Shown: piece by piece, positions 17,472 to 26,913 of the stretch
Layout: each line of letters opens with the position of its first letter
Position numbering within the stretch: the stretch's first letter is position 1
NCBI RefSeq assembly: GCF_009711135.1
Contig: NZ_WMIC01000003.1
Coordinates: 124,001 to 188,000, forward strand
Length of the DNA stretch: 64,000 nucleotides
Source of the DNA: Flavobacterium sp. LC2016-01
Lineage (GTDB): Bacteria; Bacteroidota; Bacteroidia; Flavobacteriales; Flavobacteriaceae
Direction of reading: 5' to 3'
Made by a program: the position numbers and the translations under genes
Notes under the pieces: generated by a model
What the model was told of the DNA's origin: nothing
Seen by the model: only the letters and a program-made list of their open reading frames with translations
The model's database searches: none

Positions 17472-18944
17472 ATGAAAAAGATCATTATAACATTCCTATT
17501 AAGTGCCGGTTTATTTGTATCGTGCACAGATTTAGAGGTAACACCAACCTCTTTTGTAACCGAAGATAATTACTTTAAAACTCAAGATGATGCTATAGCA
17601 AGTGTAACTGCTGTTTATGCTTCGTTAAGTTTAGATCCGGGAGAGCAGAGTTTATTTGGAAGAAATCTATATTTCCTAACTGATATGGCAACAGATTATG
17701 CTGCAGCCGGAGTCTCAGCAACAAATCCACAAGTTAGAGCTTTGAGCAGTTTAACGCATGATGCGACTTCAGACCGTGTTCAGGTGGCTTGGAGACAAAT
17801 TTATGCCGGAATCAACAGAGCTAATGTTTCTATTGATAATATTCCGAAAGTGGCTGGAACTGACGCCGTTAAAAGCAGATTGATTTTGGAAGCAAAATTC
17901 ATCCGAGGATTATTGTATTTTCAGGCAGTTCGTCTTTGGGGAGGCGTTCCAATTGTTTTGCATGAGCCAACTTCTATTCAGTTAGAAAGCTTAAAATCAA
18001 AAAGAGCAACGGTTGACGAGGTTTACGCACAGATTATTTCCGATTTAAAAGATGCTGAAAGTCTGCCTGCAACCTATCCAGCAACTGATGCCGGACGCGC
18101 AACATCTGGTGCTGCAAAAGCAATTTTAGCAAAAGTTTATCTGACAAGAAAAGACTGGCCAAATGCAATTACAAAAGCAAAAGAGGTTATCAATGGTGGA
18201 TACGGTTATGCGCTGTTCGAAAGTTTCCAAGATATTTTTACGAAAACAAAAAAGAACGGAAAAGAACATATTTTCTCTGTACAGTTTGAACCAAATCAAG
18301 CCGGAAATGGATCAAGCGGAAGCACTTTTCAAGCGACTTCATTTACAGGATTCACTGCTACAGAACCTGCAGATATCATTTCAGATGTAGCCTTGTTTTA
18401 TGACATTTATGCGGCCGGAGATACCAGAAGAGATGTGAGTTATGCTAAAACATTGCCAATTCCTGGTACAGCGAACATTTACACTTTTCCAAAACCAATT
18501 TTCAAAAAATACTTAGATCTAACCAATTTGGCTACTCCTTCTAACGTAGCAATCAACTTTCCGGTTATTCGTTATGCCGACATTTTATTGTCTTTGGCGG
18601 AAGCGATAAATGAACAAGGAGGGCCAACTGCTGAAGCATATGAATTAATTAATCAAGTGAGAAGAAGAGCTTTTGCAAAACCAATTACAACGCCAGATGC
18701 AACGGTAGATTTAGTTGGCTTAACGCAAACCACTTTTAGAGCTGCAATTCAGGAAGAACGCAAAAAAGAATTCGTTCAGGAAGGACAAAGATGGTTTGAC
18801 CTTGTTCGCTGGGGAACTTTAGTTACCGAAATTAAAAAAGTAACGGCTAAAAATTCTGTTTCTGAAAGAAATAATCTGTATCCGATTCCTCAAAGTGAAA
18901 GAAATATAGATCCTGTAGGTCTTCCTCAGAATCCTGGATATTAA
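17472..18944 (+). CDS. SusD/RagB-family surface lipoprotein (sulfur operon)
   Basis: The 490-residue protein has a lipoprotein signal (LLSAGLFVSC, Cys near 18), TPR-like helices typical of SusD, and the C-terminal region FRAAIQEERKKEFVQEGQRWFDLVRW, a family hallmark. It binds substrate at the cell surface and hands it to the SusC barrel encoded 17 bases upstream. The cargo is presumably the same sulfated compound. Confidence 0.93.
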   Translation: MKKIIITFLLSAGLFVSCTDLEVTPTSFVTEDNYFKTQDDAIASVTAVYASLSLDPGEQSLFGRNLYFLTDMATDYAAAGVSATNPQVRALSSLTHDATSDRVQVAWRQIYAGINRANVSIDNIPKVAGTDAVKSRLILEAKFIRGLLYFQAVRLWGGVPIVLHEPTSIQLESLKSKRATVDEVYAQIISDLKDAESLPATYPATDAGRATSGAAKAILAKVYLTRKDWPNAITKAKEVINGGYGYALFESFQDIFTKTKKNGKEHIFSVQFEPNQAGNGSSGSTFQATSFTGFTATEPADIISDVALFYDIYAAGDTRRDVSYAKTLPIPGTANIYTFPKPIFKKYLDLTNLATPSNVAINFPVIRYADILLSLAEAINEQGGPTAEAYELINQVRRRAFAKPITTPDATVDLVGLTQTTFRAAIQEERKKEFVQEGQRWFDLVRWGTLVTEIKKVTAKNSVSERNNLYPIPQSERNIDPVGLPQNPGY

Positions 18945-18972
18945 CCAATCAACCACTATTAAACCATAAATT

Positions 18973-20874
18973 ATGAAAGATTATAACAATAGCATATCAA
19001 TCAAAAGTCCTAAAAAAGGGCTTTTGATTACTGCAGTTTTACTTGCACAATTTGGTTTTGCCCAAACTAAACCAGAAGAATTTAAAGGTGTAATTGGTAA
19101 AACTTTGGCCGATTCTAAAGAATATTGGCCAGAACCTGTTACAGCTCCAAAAGGTGCTCCAAATGTCGTTTGGATTATTTTAGATGACGTAGGTTATGGC
19201 GCATCAAGTGCTTTTGGAGGTTTAATCGAAACTCCGGTTTTAGAAAGTCTTGCCAATAACGGATTGCGATATACCAATTTTCATACAACTGCAATTTGTG
19301 CTCCTACCCGCTCGGCTTTATTGACGGGAAGCAATTCTCATAAAGTGCATGTTGGCGGCTTCTCACATACGATTATGTCTGCAGGATTTCCAGGCTGGGA
19401 CGGAAGATTGCCTTCAAAAAATGGAACTGTGGCTGAGATTTTACGTGACAAAGGATACAACACTTTTGGCGTAGGTAAATATGGAGTAACGCCGGATGAA
19501 GAAGCGACAGATGCCGGACCTTTTGATCACTGGCCAACCGGAAAAGGATTTGAACATTTCTTCGGATTTTTAGGTTCAGCGACTGATCAGTATAAACCCG
19601 ATCTAATTGAAGATCAAGCACACGTTACTCCTGACGGGCGTCACCTAAGCGAACAAATTACAGATAAAGCGATCAGTTATATTGCCAGACAGCAAAAAGC
19701 GGCTCCGGGAAAACCATTCTTTTTATACTATTCTCAGGCCGCTGTTCATGCACCTCATCAGGTTGCTCAAAAATGGAGCGATCCGTATAAAGGAAAATTT
19801 GATGATGGCTGGGATGCTTACCGCGAAAAAACCATTGCCAATCAAAAGAAATTAGGAGTTATTCCTTCGAATGCAGTTTTGCCGGAACGTAATCCGCTTA
19901 TCGCAGATTGGAAAAAATTAACGCCAGATCAAAAGAAAGTATATGCCAAATTCATGGAAGTATATGCAGGATATCTTACCTACACGGATTATGAAATTGG
20001 AAGATTGGTTAATTATTTAAAAGAAATCAATCAACTGGAAAACACGGTTGTCTTTGTTTTAATTGGAGATAATGGAGCAAGTAAAGAGGGAACTTTACAA
20101 GGTGCTGTCAACAGACAAACGTATGTTGTTGGTGAAACAGACGAGAAAGTTTTCCAAAATAATTTAAACCGAATTGGCGAAATTGGAACACCTGAAACAT
20201 ACACTAATTATCCTTTAGGCTGGGCTCAGGCAACAAATGTTCCTTTTAAAGATTGGAAACAAGATGCCAACTCAGAAGGCGGAACTCATAATCCGTTGAT
20301 TGTTTATTATCCAAAAGGAATTAAGACTCCGGGAATCAGAACACAATACAGCCACGTAATTGATATTTTGCCAACAACGCTGGATATTTTAGGAGTTAAA
20401 GCGCCAGAATCTATCAGAGAAATTAAGCAAGATACTATTCAAGGTTATTCTTTTTACAATTCTTTGAATGATGCGAAAGCCATCTCCTCTCATAAAGTGC
20501 AGCATTATTACATTTTTGGAGCTAGAGCAATTTACAGCGATGGCTGGAAAGCAGCCGCGGCACATCATCCAAATTCAATTGAAGCTAAAGAAGCTCTAAG
20601 CGATCCAAAAAAAGCAGGTCTTTTAAAAGCTGATTTTGACAAAGATGTTTGGGAATTGTACAACATCAACGAAGATTTTAATGAACAAAAAGATTTAGCT
20701 AAGAAATATCCTGAAAAACTGGCCGAATTAAAAAAACTATTTGATGAGCAAGCCAAGAAAAACAACTTATATCCTTTAATAGACTGGTCAGATGTTTATC
20801 AGAGAAAAATACATCAAACGCCAGGTACAGAAGGAAAATCAGCCCAAGAACTATTGACCAAAGCAAACAAGTAA
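18973..20874 (+). CDS. Arylsulfatase-type sulfatase 1
   Basis: This 633-residue exported sulfatase has the formylglycine motif CAPTR at residues 109-113 followed by SALLTG, and the metal-binding LDDVGYG at 70-76. The conserved LIGDNGAS block lies in the C-terminal half. It hydrolyses sulfate esters after Cys109 is converted to formylglycine; no maturation enzyme is encoded in the window. The first ~70 residues (KSPKKGLLIT..., PEEFKGVIGKTLADSKEYWP) are nearly identical to the next gene, indicating a tandem duplication. It resembles S1_4-type arylsulfatases. The N-terminal hydrophobic stretch ending near FGFAQ suggests periplasmic export. Confidence 0.9.
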   Translation: MKDYNNSISIKSPKKGLLITAVLLAQFGFAQTKPEEFKGVIGKTLADSKEYWPEPVTAPKGAPNVVWIILDDVGYGASSAFGGLIETPVLESLANNGLRYTNFHTTAICAPTRSALLTGSNSHKVHVGGFSHTIMSAGFPGWDGRLPSKNGTVAEILRDKGYNTFGVGKYGVTPDEEATDAGPFDHWPTGKGFEHFFGFLGSATDQYKPDLIEDQAHVTPDGRHLSEQITDKAISYIARQQKAAPGKPFFLYYSQAAVHAPHQVAQKWSDPYKGKFDDGWDAYREKTIANQKKLGVIPSNAVLPERNPLIADWKKLTPDQKKVYAKFMEVYAGYLTYTDYEIGRLVNYLKEINQLENTVVFVLIGDNGASKEGTLQGAVNRQTYVVGETDEKVFQNNLNRIGEIGTPETYTNYPLGWAQATNVPFKDWKQDANSEGGTHNPLIVYYPKGIKTPGIRTQYSHVIDILPTTLDILGVKAPESIREIKQDTIQGYSFYNSLNDAKAISSHKVQHYYIFGARAIYSDGWKAAAAHHPNSIEAKEALSDPKKAGLLKADFDKDVWELYNINEDFNEQKDLAKKYPEKLAELKKLFDEQAKKNNLYPLIDWSDVYQRKIHQTPGTEGKSAQELLTKANK

Positions 20875-20885
20875 AAAATAAAACT

Positions 20886-22820
20886 ATGAAAAATTTTAAA
20901 TACAACAGTTTAATCAAAAGTCCTAAAAAAGGGCTTTTGATTACAGCGCTCCTAGTTGCACAATTAGGAACAGCACAAGATAAGCCAGAAGAATTTAAGG
21001 GAGTTATCGGAAAAACTTTAGCCGATTCAAAAGAATATTGGCCAGAACCGGTAAAAGCGCCTAAAGGTGCACCAAACGTAATTTGGATTTTATTAGATGA
21101 CGTAGGATTTGGAGCTTCAAGTGCTTTTGGAGGTTTAATCAGTACGCCAACTTTTGATCAGTTAGCGAATAATGGTCTACGTTATACTAACTTTCATACA
21201 ACGGCAATTTGTGCACCAACTCGTGCGGCTTTATTGACAGGAAGAAATTCTGGAAGAGTGCATGTTAGTGGCTTTTCACACACGATTTTATCTGCAGGTT
21301 TCCCAGGCTGGGACGGAAGAATTCCTTCTGATAAAGGAACAATTGCAGAGATTTTACGTGAAAACGGTTATAACACTTTTGCTGTTGGAAAATATGGTGT
21401 AACGCCAGATGAAGATGCTACAGATGCAGGTCCGTTTGACAGATGGCCAACTGGAAAAGGTTTTGATCATTTCTTCGGATTCTTAGGTTCTCAAACTGAT
21501 CAATACAATCCAGATTTGGTTGAAGATCAAGTACACGTGACACCAGACGGACGTCATTTGAACGAATTAATTACAGATAAAGCCATCAGCTATATTCAAA
21601 AACAGCAAAAAGCAGCTCCAGGAAAACCATTTTTCTTGTATTATGCACCGGGCGCAGCACATGCACCTCATCAAGTTGCTACAAAATGGAGCGATCCTTA
21701 CAGAGGAAAATTTGACAAAGGCTGGGATGCTTACCGCGAAGAAGTTATTGCGAACCAAAAGAAATTGGGCGTAATTCCAGCTAATGCAGTATTACCAGAA
21801 CGTAATCCGTTAATTACAGATTGGAAAAAATTAACGCCAGATCAGAAAAAAGTTTACGCTAGATTCATGGAAGTTTACGCTGGATTCTTAACATACACTG
21901 ATTATGAAGTCGGAAGAGTTGTAAATTATTTGAAAGAAAGCGGACAATTGGACAACACTGTAATTTTTGTTGCGATTGGTGATAACGGAGCAAGTAAAGA
22001 AGGAACAACTGAAGGAACAATCAACCAAAGTTTGTTTTCTCAAGGCGTATCTGACGAACAAAATTTAAAGACAAACCTAGCGAATATTGACGAAATTGGA
22101 ACTGCAAAAGGTCTTAACACCAACTATCCTTTAGGATGGGCGCAGGCTACAAACGTTCCGTTCAAAAACTGGAAACAAGATGCGCAGTCTGAAGGTGGAA
22201 CACATAATCCGTTGATTGTTTTTTATCCAAACGGAATTAAAGACAAAGGTGGCATCAGAAATCAATACAGCCACGTAACCGATTTATTGCCAACAACTTT
22301 AGACATTGTAGGCGTTAAAGCACCGGAATATATCAAAAATGTGAAACAGGATATTATTCAGGGTTCGTCTTTATATGCTTCTTTAGATAATGCTAAAGCG
22401 GAATCATTGCACAAAGTTCAATATTACTACATTTTTGGAAACAGAGCCATCTACAAAGACGGTTGGAAAGCCGGAGCAGCACATGCAAATCCGTTTACTG
22501 CAATAAAACCTGGCGGAAAAAACCAAGCACCTGCACCAAGCAATTTTGATACTGATGTTTGGGAATTATACAACATAAACGAAGATTTTAACGAGCGCAA
22601 CAATTTAGCAGCGAAATATCCTGAAAAATTAGCCGAGCTTAAAAAATTATTTGATGAGCAAGCGAAAGAAAACAACGTTTATCCCTTGATTGACTGGCAG
22701 GATGTAATCACAAGAAAAATACATAATACTGGTCCTGATAAAGGCAAAAGTCTTCAAGATTTAATTAAACAAGTGACAAAACCAGGAGAAGGTACAACTA
22801 CTGCTGGTGGTAGCCATTAA
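20886..22820 (+). CDS. Arylsulfatase-type sulfatase 2 (paralogue of 1)
   Basis: The 644-residue protein aligns with the preceding sulfatase along its length, including CAPTR at 109-113, LDDVGFG and IGDNGASKEG. It differs in the loop after TEGTINQ and in a C-terminal extension (KPGEGTTTAGGSH). The gap is only 11 bases, so the two are co-transcribed. Two copies may serve different sulfate esters or raise dosage. Cys-type activation by a formylglycine-generating enzyme encoded elsewhere is required. Confidence 0.9.
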   Translation: MKNFKYNSLIKSPKKGLLITALLVAQLGTAQDKPEEFKGVIGKTLADSKEYWPEPVKAPKGAPNVIWILLDDVGFGASSAFGGLISTPTFDQLANNGLRYTNFHTTAICAPTRAALLTGRNSGRVHVSGFSHTILSAGFPGWDGRIPSDKGTIAEILRENGYNTFAVGKYGVTPDEDATDAGPFDRWPTGKGFDHFFGFLGSQTDQYNPDLVEDQVHVTPDGRHLNELITDKAISYIQKQQKAAPGKPFFLYYAPGAAHAPHQVATKWSDPYRGKFDKGWDAYREEVIANQKKLGVIPANAVLPERNPLITDWKKLTPDQKKVYARFMEVYAGFLTYTDYEVGRVVNYLKESGQLDNTVIFVAIGDNGASKEGTTEGTINQSLFSQGVSDEQNLKTNLANIDEIGTAKGLNTNYPLGWAQATNVPFKNWKQDAQSEGGTHNPLIVFYPNGIKDKGGIRNQYSHVTDLLPTTLDIVGVKAPEYIKNVKQDIIQGSSLYASLDNAKAESLHKVQYYYIFGNRAIYKDGWKAGAAHANPFTAIKPGGKNQAPAPSNFDTDVWELYNINEDFNERNNLAAKYPEKLAELKKLFDEQAKENNVYPLIDWQDVITRKIHNTGPDKGKSLQDLIKQVTKPGEGTTTAGGSH

Positions 22821-22835
22821 AATAGTGATTTTCAA

Positions 22836-22867
22836 AACCTGCAAGGTTTCTAAAACCTTGTAGGTTT
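22836..22867. repeat. Palindromic repeat CCTGCAAGGTTT / AAACCTTGTAGG
   Basis: A short palindrome (ACCTGCAAGGTTTCTAAAACCTTGTAGGT) follows the second sulfatase. The same sequence occurs twice near 26814-26900. It could form a weak terminator hairpin. Confidence 0.7.
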
Positions 22868-23040
22868 CATTATAAAACACAAAAAACACATTTTGATTTA
22901 GAATTCTCTAAAATCACAATAAATAACAAAAAAAGAATAATTTAAACACTACTAATTCCATAGAGTTAAAAGTTTTTAATTTAAATTTACACTTTATAAC
23001 TTTTTGGTTTTCAACAACACACAATAAAAAATAAGAAATC

Positions 23041-23160
23041 ATGAAACGAGTAGACTATGAAATTATAGGAAAAAAAATCATCGTGGGCGCGATTGTTTTT
23101 TTAGTTCCGCTGGTCATATTGGCGGGAGGTTTAGCATTAATTAATCAATTTTTAAAATAA
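23041..23160 (+). CDS. 39-residue single-pass membrane peptide
   Basis: An ATG preceded by AAATAAGAAATC opens a 39-codon frame (MKRVDYEIIGKK, then a ~24-residue hydrophobic segment, ending NQFLK). It stops 6 bases before the sterol-desaturase-like gene, whose start is preceded by the same TAAGAAATC sequence. The charged head and one membrane helix suggest a small subunit or assembly partner of the neighbouring membrane enzyme. No family is recognised. Confidence comes from frame, spacing and composition. Confidence 0.6.
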   Translation: MKRVDYEIIGKKIIVGAIVFLVPLVILAGGLALINQFLK

Positions 23161-23166
23161 GAAATC

Positions 23167-24228
23167 ATGGCAATAGTTCAAAGAGAAAAACTGACAAGAG
23201 ATTTATTAATAAGTCTTTTTATATATTCTTTGCCTGTAGTGGCAATTTTCCTTTACTTTAAATTAAGCAATAATTTAGTGAGCGAATCACACATTTCATT
23301 ACCTGCTTTTTTAGAGTTTTCAAAACCTGCTTTTGAGCACATCCGTACTTGGGGCTTAACGGTTTTTATGCTGGTTTTAGGCGTAATCGAATTTACCGCA
23401 GGTTTATATGACGACGAATGGACAGGACAGGAACGCAAAGTTGATATTATTTGTTTCCTAGCGCCAAAATTGCTTTTGCCACCCGTAATTGCATTTTTCA
23501 GTTTGACTGCTTTACCTTATTTAATCCCGAATCTAGCTAACACACTTTCGTGGGTTCCTTTCTGGGGAGGATTTTTCCTGATCGCAATTGCCGATGATTT
23601 AACGCAATATTGGTACCACAGATTACATCACCAAGTTCCATTTTTATGGCGTTTTCACAGAACTCATCACTCTGCTCCTTACATGGGAATGGCGATGGCT
23701 TCAAGACAAAACTTTATTTATACGGTTTTCTTTTCTCAAATTTATTTGACTGCAACGCTTACTTATTTAGGTTTAGGTTTACCAGCTTTATTTGTTTTGG
23801 TTATCAAAAGTTTCATTACTTTGGGCGCACATTCAAGTATTGCTTGGGATAAACCATTTTACAAATACAGAGTTTTGCATCCAATTGCATGGGTTTTAGA
23901 ACGATTGATTTCTACTCCTGCAACACACCACGCGCATCACGCAGATACTAGCGGAGACGGCGTTGGACACTTTAAAGGAAACTTTGGAAACATGTTTTTC
24001 ATTTGGGATGTTATCTTCGGAACGGGATTAATCACTCGTAAATTCCCAGAATCATACGGAACAAAATCATATAAACAAGAAGAATGGTACGCGCAGTTTT
24101 TATGGCCGATATTCAAATCTAAAAAAGAAGGAAGCCCGCTTGCCGATGGTGTATTATCACTTCCTCTAAAAGCCAAAGCAGAAGTTATTGAGCCAAGTCC
24201 GGTTTATTACGAACAGGCGCAATCTTAA
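23167..24228 (+). CDS. Sterol desaturase / fatty acid hydroxylase superfamily protein
   Basis: This 353-residue membrane protein has hydrophobic segments at about 14-32, 62-80, 95-120 and 130-146. It carries the di-iron His-box set of the superfamily: HRLHH at 151-155, HRTHH at 164-168, and HHAHH near 257-261. Such enzymes use O2 to hydroxylate or desaturate lipid or sterol substrates. Its place between sulfatase genes suggests modification of the carbon part of a sulfated lipid or sterol, or oxidative C-S or C-O cleavage; that is speculation. A strong hairpin follows the gene. Confidence 0.85.
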   Translation: MAIVQREKLTRDLLISLFIYSLPVVAIFLYFKLSNNLVSESHISLPAFLEFSKPAFEHIRTWGLTVFMLVLGVIEFTAGLYDDEWTGQERKVDIICFLAPKLLLPPVIAFFSLTALPYLIPNLANTLSWVPFWGGFFLIAIADDLTQYWYHRLHHQVPFLWRFHRTHHSAPYMGMAMASRQNFIYTVFFSQIYLTATLTYLGLGLPALFVLVIKSFITLGAHSSIAWDKPFYKYRVLHPIAWVLERLISTPATHHAHHADTSGDGVGHFKGNFGNMFFIWDVIFGTGLITRKFPESYGTKSYKQEEWYAQFLWPIFKSKKEGSPLADGVLSLPLKAKAEVIEPSPVYYEQAQS

Positions 24229-24244
24229 AAATGCAAAATTCAAT

Positions 24245-24290
24245 CTGGCAGTGTATTCAGAATTAAATTTGAATACACTGCCAGTTTCTT
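24245..24290 (+). terminator. Hairpin after the sterol-desaturase-like gene
   Basis: CTGGCAGTGTATTCA (24245-24259) pairs perfectly with TGAATACACTGCCAG (24270-24284), followed by TTTCTT. It may terminate part of the transcripts, lowering expression of the genes behind it. Confidence 0.7.
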
Positions 24291-24303
24291 AAATATAAAA
24301 ATC

Positions 24304-25020
24304 ATGAAAAATAAAATAGTTAAAAACAGCATTTCAACCTTTATATTGCTTTTTACAATCATTGGATTTTCACAAACTAAAAGTTCGAACACTGTTTCAT
24401 TAGATGTTTTTTACAGCAAAATTCAAGCGGAAAAAAAACCGCAGATTATTGATGCTAGAGGTCCTGAAGAATTTGCTTTAAATCATATTTTGGACGCTGT
24501 AAATTTCAACTTAGAATCAAAAGATTATGCCGAAAAAATTGCTAAATTAGATAAATCAAAACCCGTTTTTACTTATTCAATAGGAGCCGGAAGAAGTGTT
24601 TGGCTGGCAGATGATTTATTAAAAAAAGGTTTCAAAGAAGCGTACAGTCTGGAAGGCGGCATCGCCAACTGGATTGGAAGCGGAAAACCGTTTTTCGCTA
24701 ATTCAAAAAGCAAATTAACCTTAACCGAATACAACAAAATTATTGCTGATAATAAAACAGTTTTAGTTGATATTGGATCTGTTTATTGCGGTGCCTGCAA
24801 AAAAGTCAAACCGGTTTTAGAAACGATAAAAGCACAATACGGAAGTAATTTGAAAGTAATTGAAATTGATTTGGAAGACAACACGCAAGTCATCGCCGAT
24901 TTGAAAACAATAAAAGTTTTCCCGACTTTAATTCTTTACCAAAATGGAAAAATCATTCTCAAAAAAGAAGGTTTTGAAAATTTGAAGAATGAGGTTGATG
25001 TGGCTTTGGCTTCGAAATGA
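24304..25020 (+). CDS. Exported rhodanese-like and thioredoxin-like two-domain protein
   Basis: The 238-residue protein starts with a signal peptide ending near GFSQT. Residues ~30-130 form a rhodanese domain (IDARGPEEFALNHILDAVNF, SLEGGIANW). Its active-site loop reads TYSIGAGRS, with Ser where the catalytic Cys is expected, so sulfurtransfer by the usual mechanism is unlikely. Residues ~140-238 are thioredoxin-like, with the redox motif CGAC. A periplasmic thiol or sulfur-handling role fits the operon, but the substrate is unknown. Confidence 0.8.
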   Translation: MKNKIVKNSISTFILLFTIIGFSQTKSSNTVSLDVFYSKIQAEKKPQIIDARGPEEFALNHILDAVNFNLESKDYAEKIAKLDKSKPVFTYSIGAGRSVWLADDLLKKGFKEAYSLEGGIANWIGSGKPFFANSKSKLTLTEYNKIIADNKTVLVDIGSVYCGACKKVKPVLETIKAQYGSNLKVIEIDLEDNTQVIADLKTIKVFPTLILYQNGKIILKKEGFENLKNEVDVALASK

Positions 25021-25028
25021 CCACAATC

Positions 25029-25133
25029 TTTGTCATCCTGAGGAACGAAGGATCACACCAGAAACTCCGCAAAGTAAAGCGATCAATCTTTGTCGATTCT
25101 CGAGTGTGATCCTTCGTTCCTCAGGATGACAAA
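25029..25133. repeat. Long inverted repeat (GTCATCCTGAGGAACGAAGG type)
   Basis: Bases 25029-25058 are the exact reverse complement of 25104-25133, 30 bp each with a 45-base centre. This type of palindrome is frequent between Bacteroidota genes. A related element with ATTTCGAGGAACGAG arms is at 28258-28357. Confidence 0.85.
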
Positions 25134-25183
25134 TCTCCAATACAACTCTAAACCAAAAAATTCAAAAAACAACTTACCAAAAC

Positions 25184-26800
25184 ATGGCAAACTATAAAAA
25201 AATAACAAAGATTGTTATACCCATTTTAATTGTACTTTTCCTTTTAGCAGTATTTCTTTTCTGGCCAATAAACACAGACGGAACATTAATAAAACCAAAT
25301 GAAAAATTAGCCGAGGGAAAAGCTGCATTCTTAGCACAAAAAGATACTTCAACTTCAGTAAAAAAGCCAAACATTATCATTTTACTGGCAGATGATTTAG
25401 GCAAATATGATATTTCATTATATGGAGGAAAAGCAGCTCCAACGCCTCAGATTGATTCGTTGGCCGCTTCAGGAGTTACTTTTACAGATGGTTATGTATC
25501 AGCTTCCATTTGTTCGCCATCACGCGCGGGGTTGCTTACAGGACGCTATCAGGAACGTTTTGGACACGAATATCAGCCGGGCGACCGTTATCCAAAAAAT
25601 AACTTGGAATATTACGCTTTCAAATATTTAATCAATACCAATAATTGGCGATTAAATGCAAAAATCAATTACCCAAATGAAGCGTCTATAGCCACGCAAG
25701 GTTTACCACAATCTGAAATTACTTTTGCTGATTTGGCCAAAAAAGAAGGTTACAGCACAGCCATTATTGGTAAATGGCATTTGGGTCATAATAAAGGTTT
25801 TTTTCCCTTAGATCGTGGTTTCGATTATCATTATGGTTTTTATCAGGCATTTTCACTTTACACGCCAGAAGATGATAATCCGGATATTATCAATCATCAT
25901 CATAAAGATTTTACCGATAAAATGATTTGGGGAAATGGGCGTGTCGGAATTGGGCAAATTCGCCGAGATACTACTATTATACATGACAAAGCGTATTTAA
26001 CTGAAACCTTTGCTGATGAAGCAGAAGCTTTTATTGACAAGAATAAAAACAAACCGTTTTTGCTTTACGTTCCGTTTAATGCGCCGCATACGCCGTTTCA
26101 GGTCCGAAAAAAATATTACGATCGTTTCCCGAATGTAAAAGACGAAAACAAACGCGTGTATTATGCCATGATCAGCGCGCTTGATGATGCGATTGGAAGA
26201 ATCAGAGCCAAAGTCAAAAAAGAAGGTTTAGAAGACAATACCTTAATCATTTTTGCCAGTGACAACGGTGGTGCCGATTATACTTTTGCGACAACAAATG
26301 CACCTTTAAAAGGCGGTAAATTTTCGCATTTTGAAGGCGGTATCAATGTTCCGTTTGCACTTTCGTGGAAAGGAAAAATAAAACCGCATACCGTTTATAA
26401 AATGCCTGTAAGTTCTCTTGATATTTTCAGCACGATTGCTTCTGTCACGGGTTCTGGCTTGCCAAAAGATCGTGTTTATGATGGCGTTGATTTGATTGAT
26501 GTGGTAAACAATAATAAAGAAGCGCATAAAGATTTATACTGGCGTTCCGGCGATGCAAAAGCCATTCGAAGCGGTAACTGGAAATTAATTGTAAGCGGTA
26601 AAACACACGAAACCTGGTTGTATGATTTAGCTAAAGACAAATCTGAAACAACAGATTTGGCTTCAAAAAATCCTGAAAAAGTAAAAGAACTTCAGACCGC
26701 TTTGCAAAATTGGGAAAAAGGATTGATTAAGCCGCTTTGGCCTAATTTGACTTATTATGAATTCGATTTTGGAAAACAAAAATACTTTGTCGATTTGTAA
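25184..26800 (+). CDS. Sulfatase 3 with N-terminal membrane anchor
   Basis: The 538-residue protein has one N-terminal hydrophobic segment (~10-28), then a sulfatase domain with LLADDLGKYD and the formylglycine motif CSPSR at 110-114, followed by AGLLTGRYQ. Further family blocks are GKWHLGHNKGFFPLDRGFDYHYGF and FASDNGG. It is probably an inner-membrane-anchored or periplasmic sulfate-ester hydrolase. It is clearly a different branch from the two tandem sulfatases, so another substrate is likely. Confidence 0.9.
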   Translation: MANYKKITKIVIPILIVLFLLAVFLFWPINTDGTLIKPNEKLAEGKAAFLAQKDTSTSVKKPNIIILLADDLGKYDISLYGGKAAPTPQIDSLAASGVTFTDGYVSASICSPSRAGLLTGRYQERFGHEYQPGDRYPKNNLEYYAFKYLINTNNWRLNAKINYPNEASIATQGLPQSEITFADLAKKEGYSTAIIGKWHLGHNKGFFPLDRGFDYHYGFYQAFSLYTPEDDNPDIINHHHKDFTDKMIWGNGRVGIGQIRRDTTIIHDKAYLTETFADEAEAFIDKNKNKPFLLYVPFNAPHTPFQVRKKYYDRFPNVKDENKRVYYAMISALDDAIGRIRAKVKKEGLEDNTLIIFASDNGGADYTFATTNAPLKGGKFSHFEGGINVPFALSWKGKIKPHTVYKMPVSSLDIFSTIASVTGSGLPKDRVYDGVDLIDVVNNNKEAHKDLYWRSGDAKAIRSGNWKLIVSGKTHETWLYDLAKDKSETTDLASKNPEKVKELQTALQNWEKGLIKPLWPNLTYYEFDFGKQKYFVDL

Positions 26801-26813
26801 TCTTGATCAAAGC

Positions 26814-26900
26814 CCTGCAAGGTTTTTAAAACCTTGTAGGTCTTGCATTTCTAGCTTTTTTTAATAATTAATACCTACAAGGTTTTGAAAACCTTGCAGG
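26814..26900. repeat. Two facing copies of the CCTGCAAGGTTTT palindrome
   Basis: The palindromes at 26814-26840 and 26874-26900 are inverted relative to each other and belong to the same family as 22836-22867. They separate sulfatase 3 from the transporter gene. Confidence 0.8.
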
Positions 26901-26913
26901 AAATCAAGAACAA

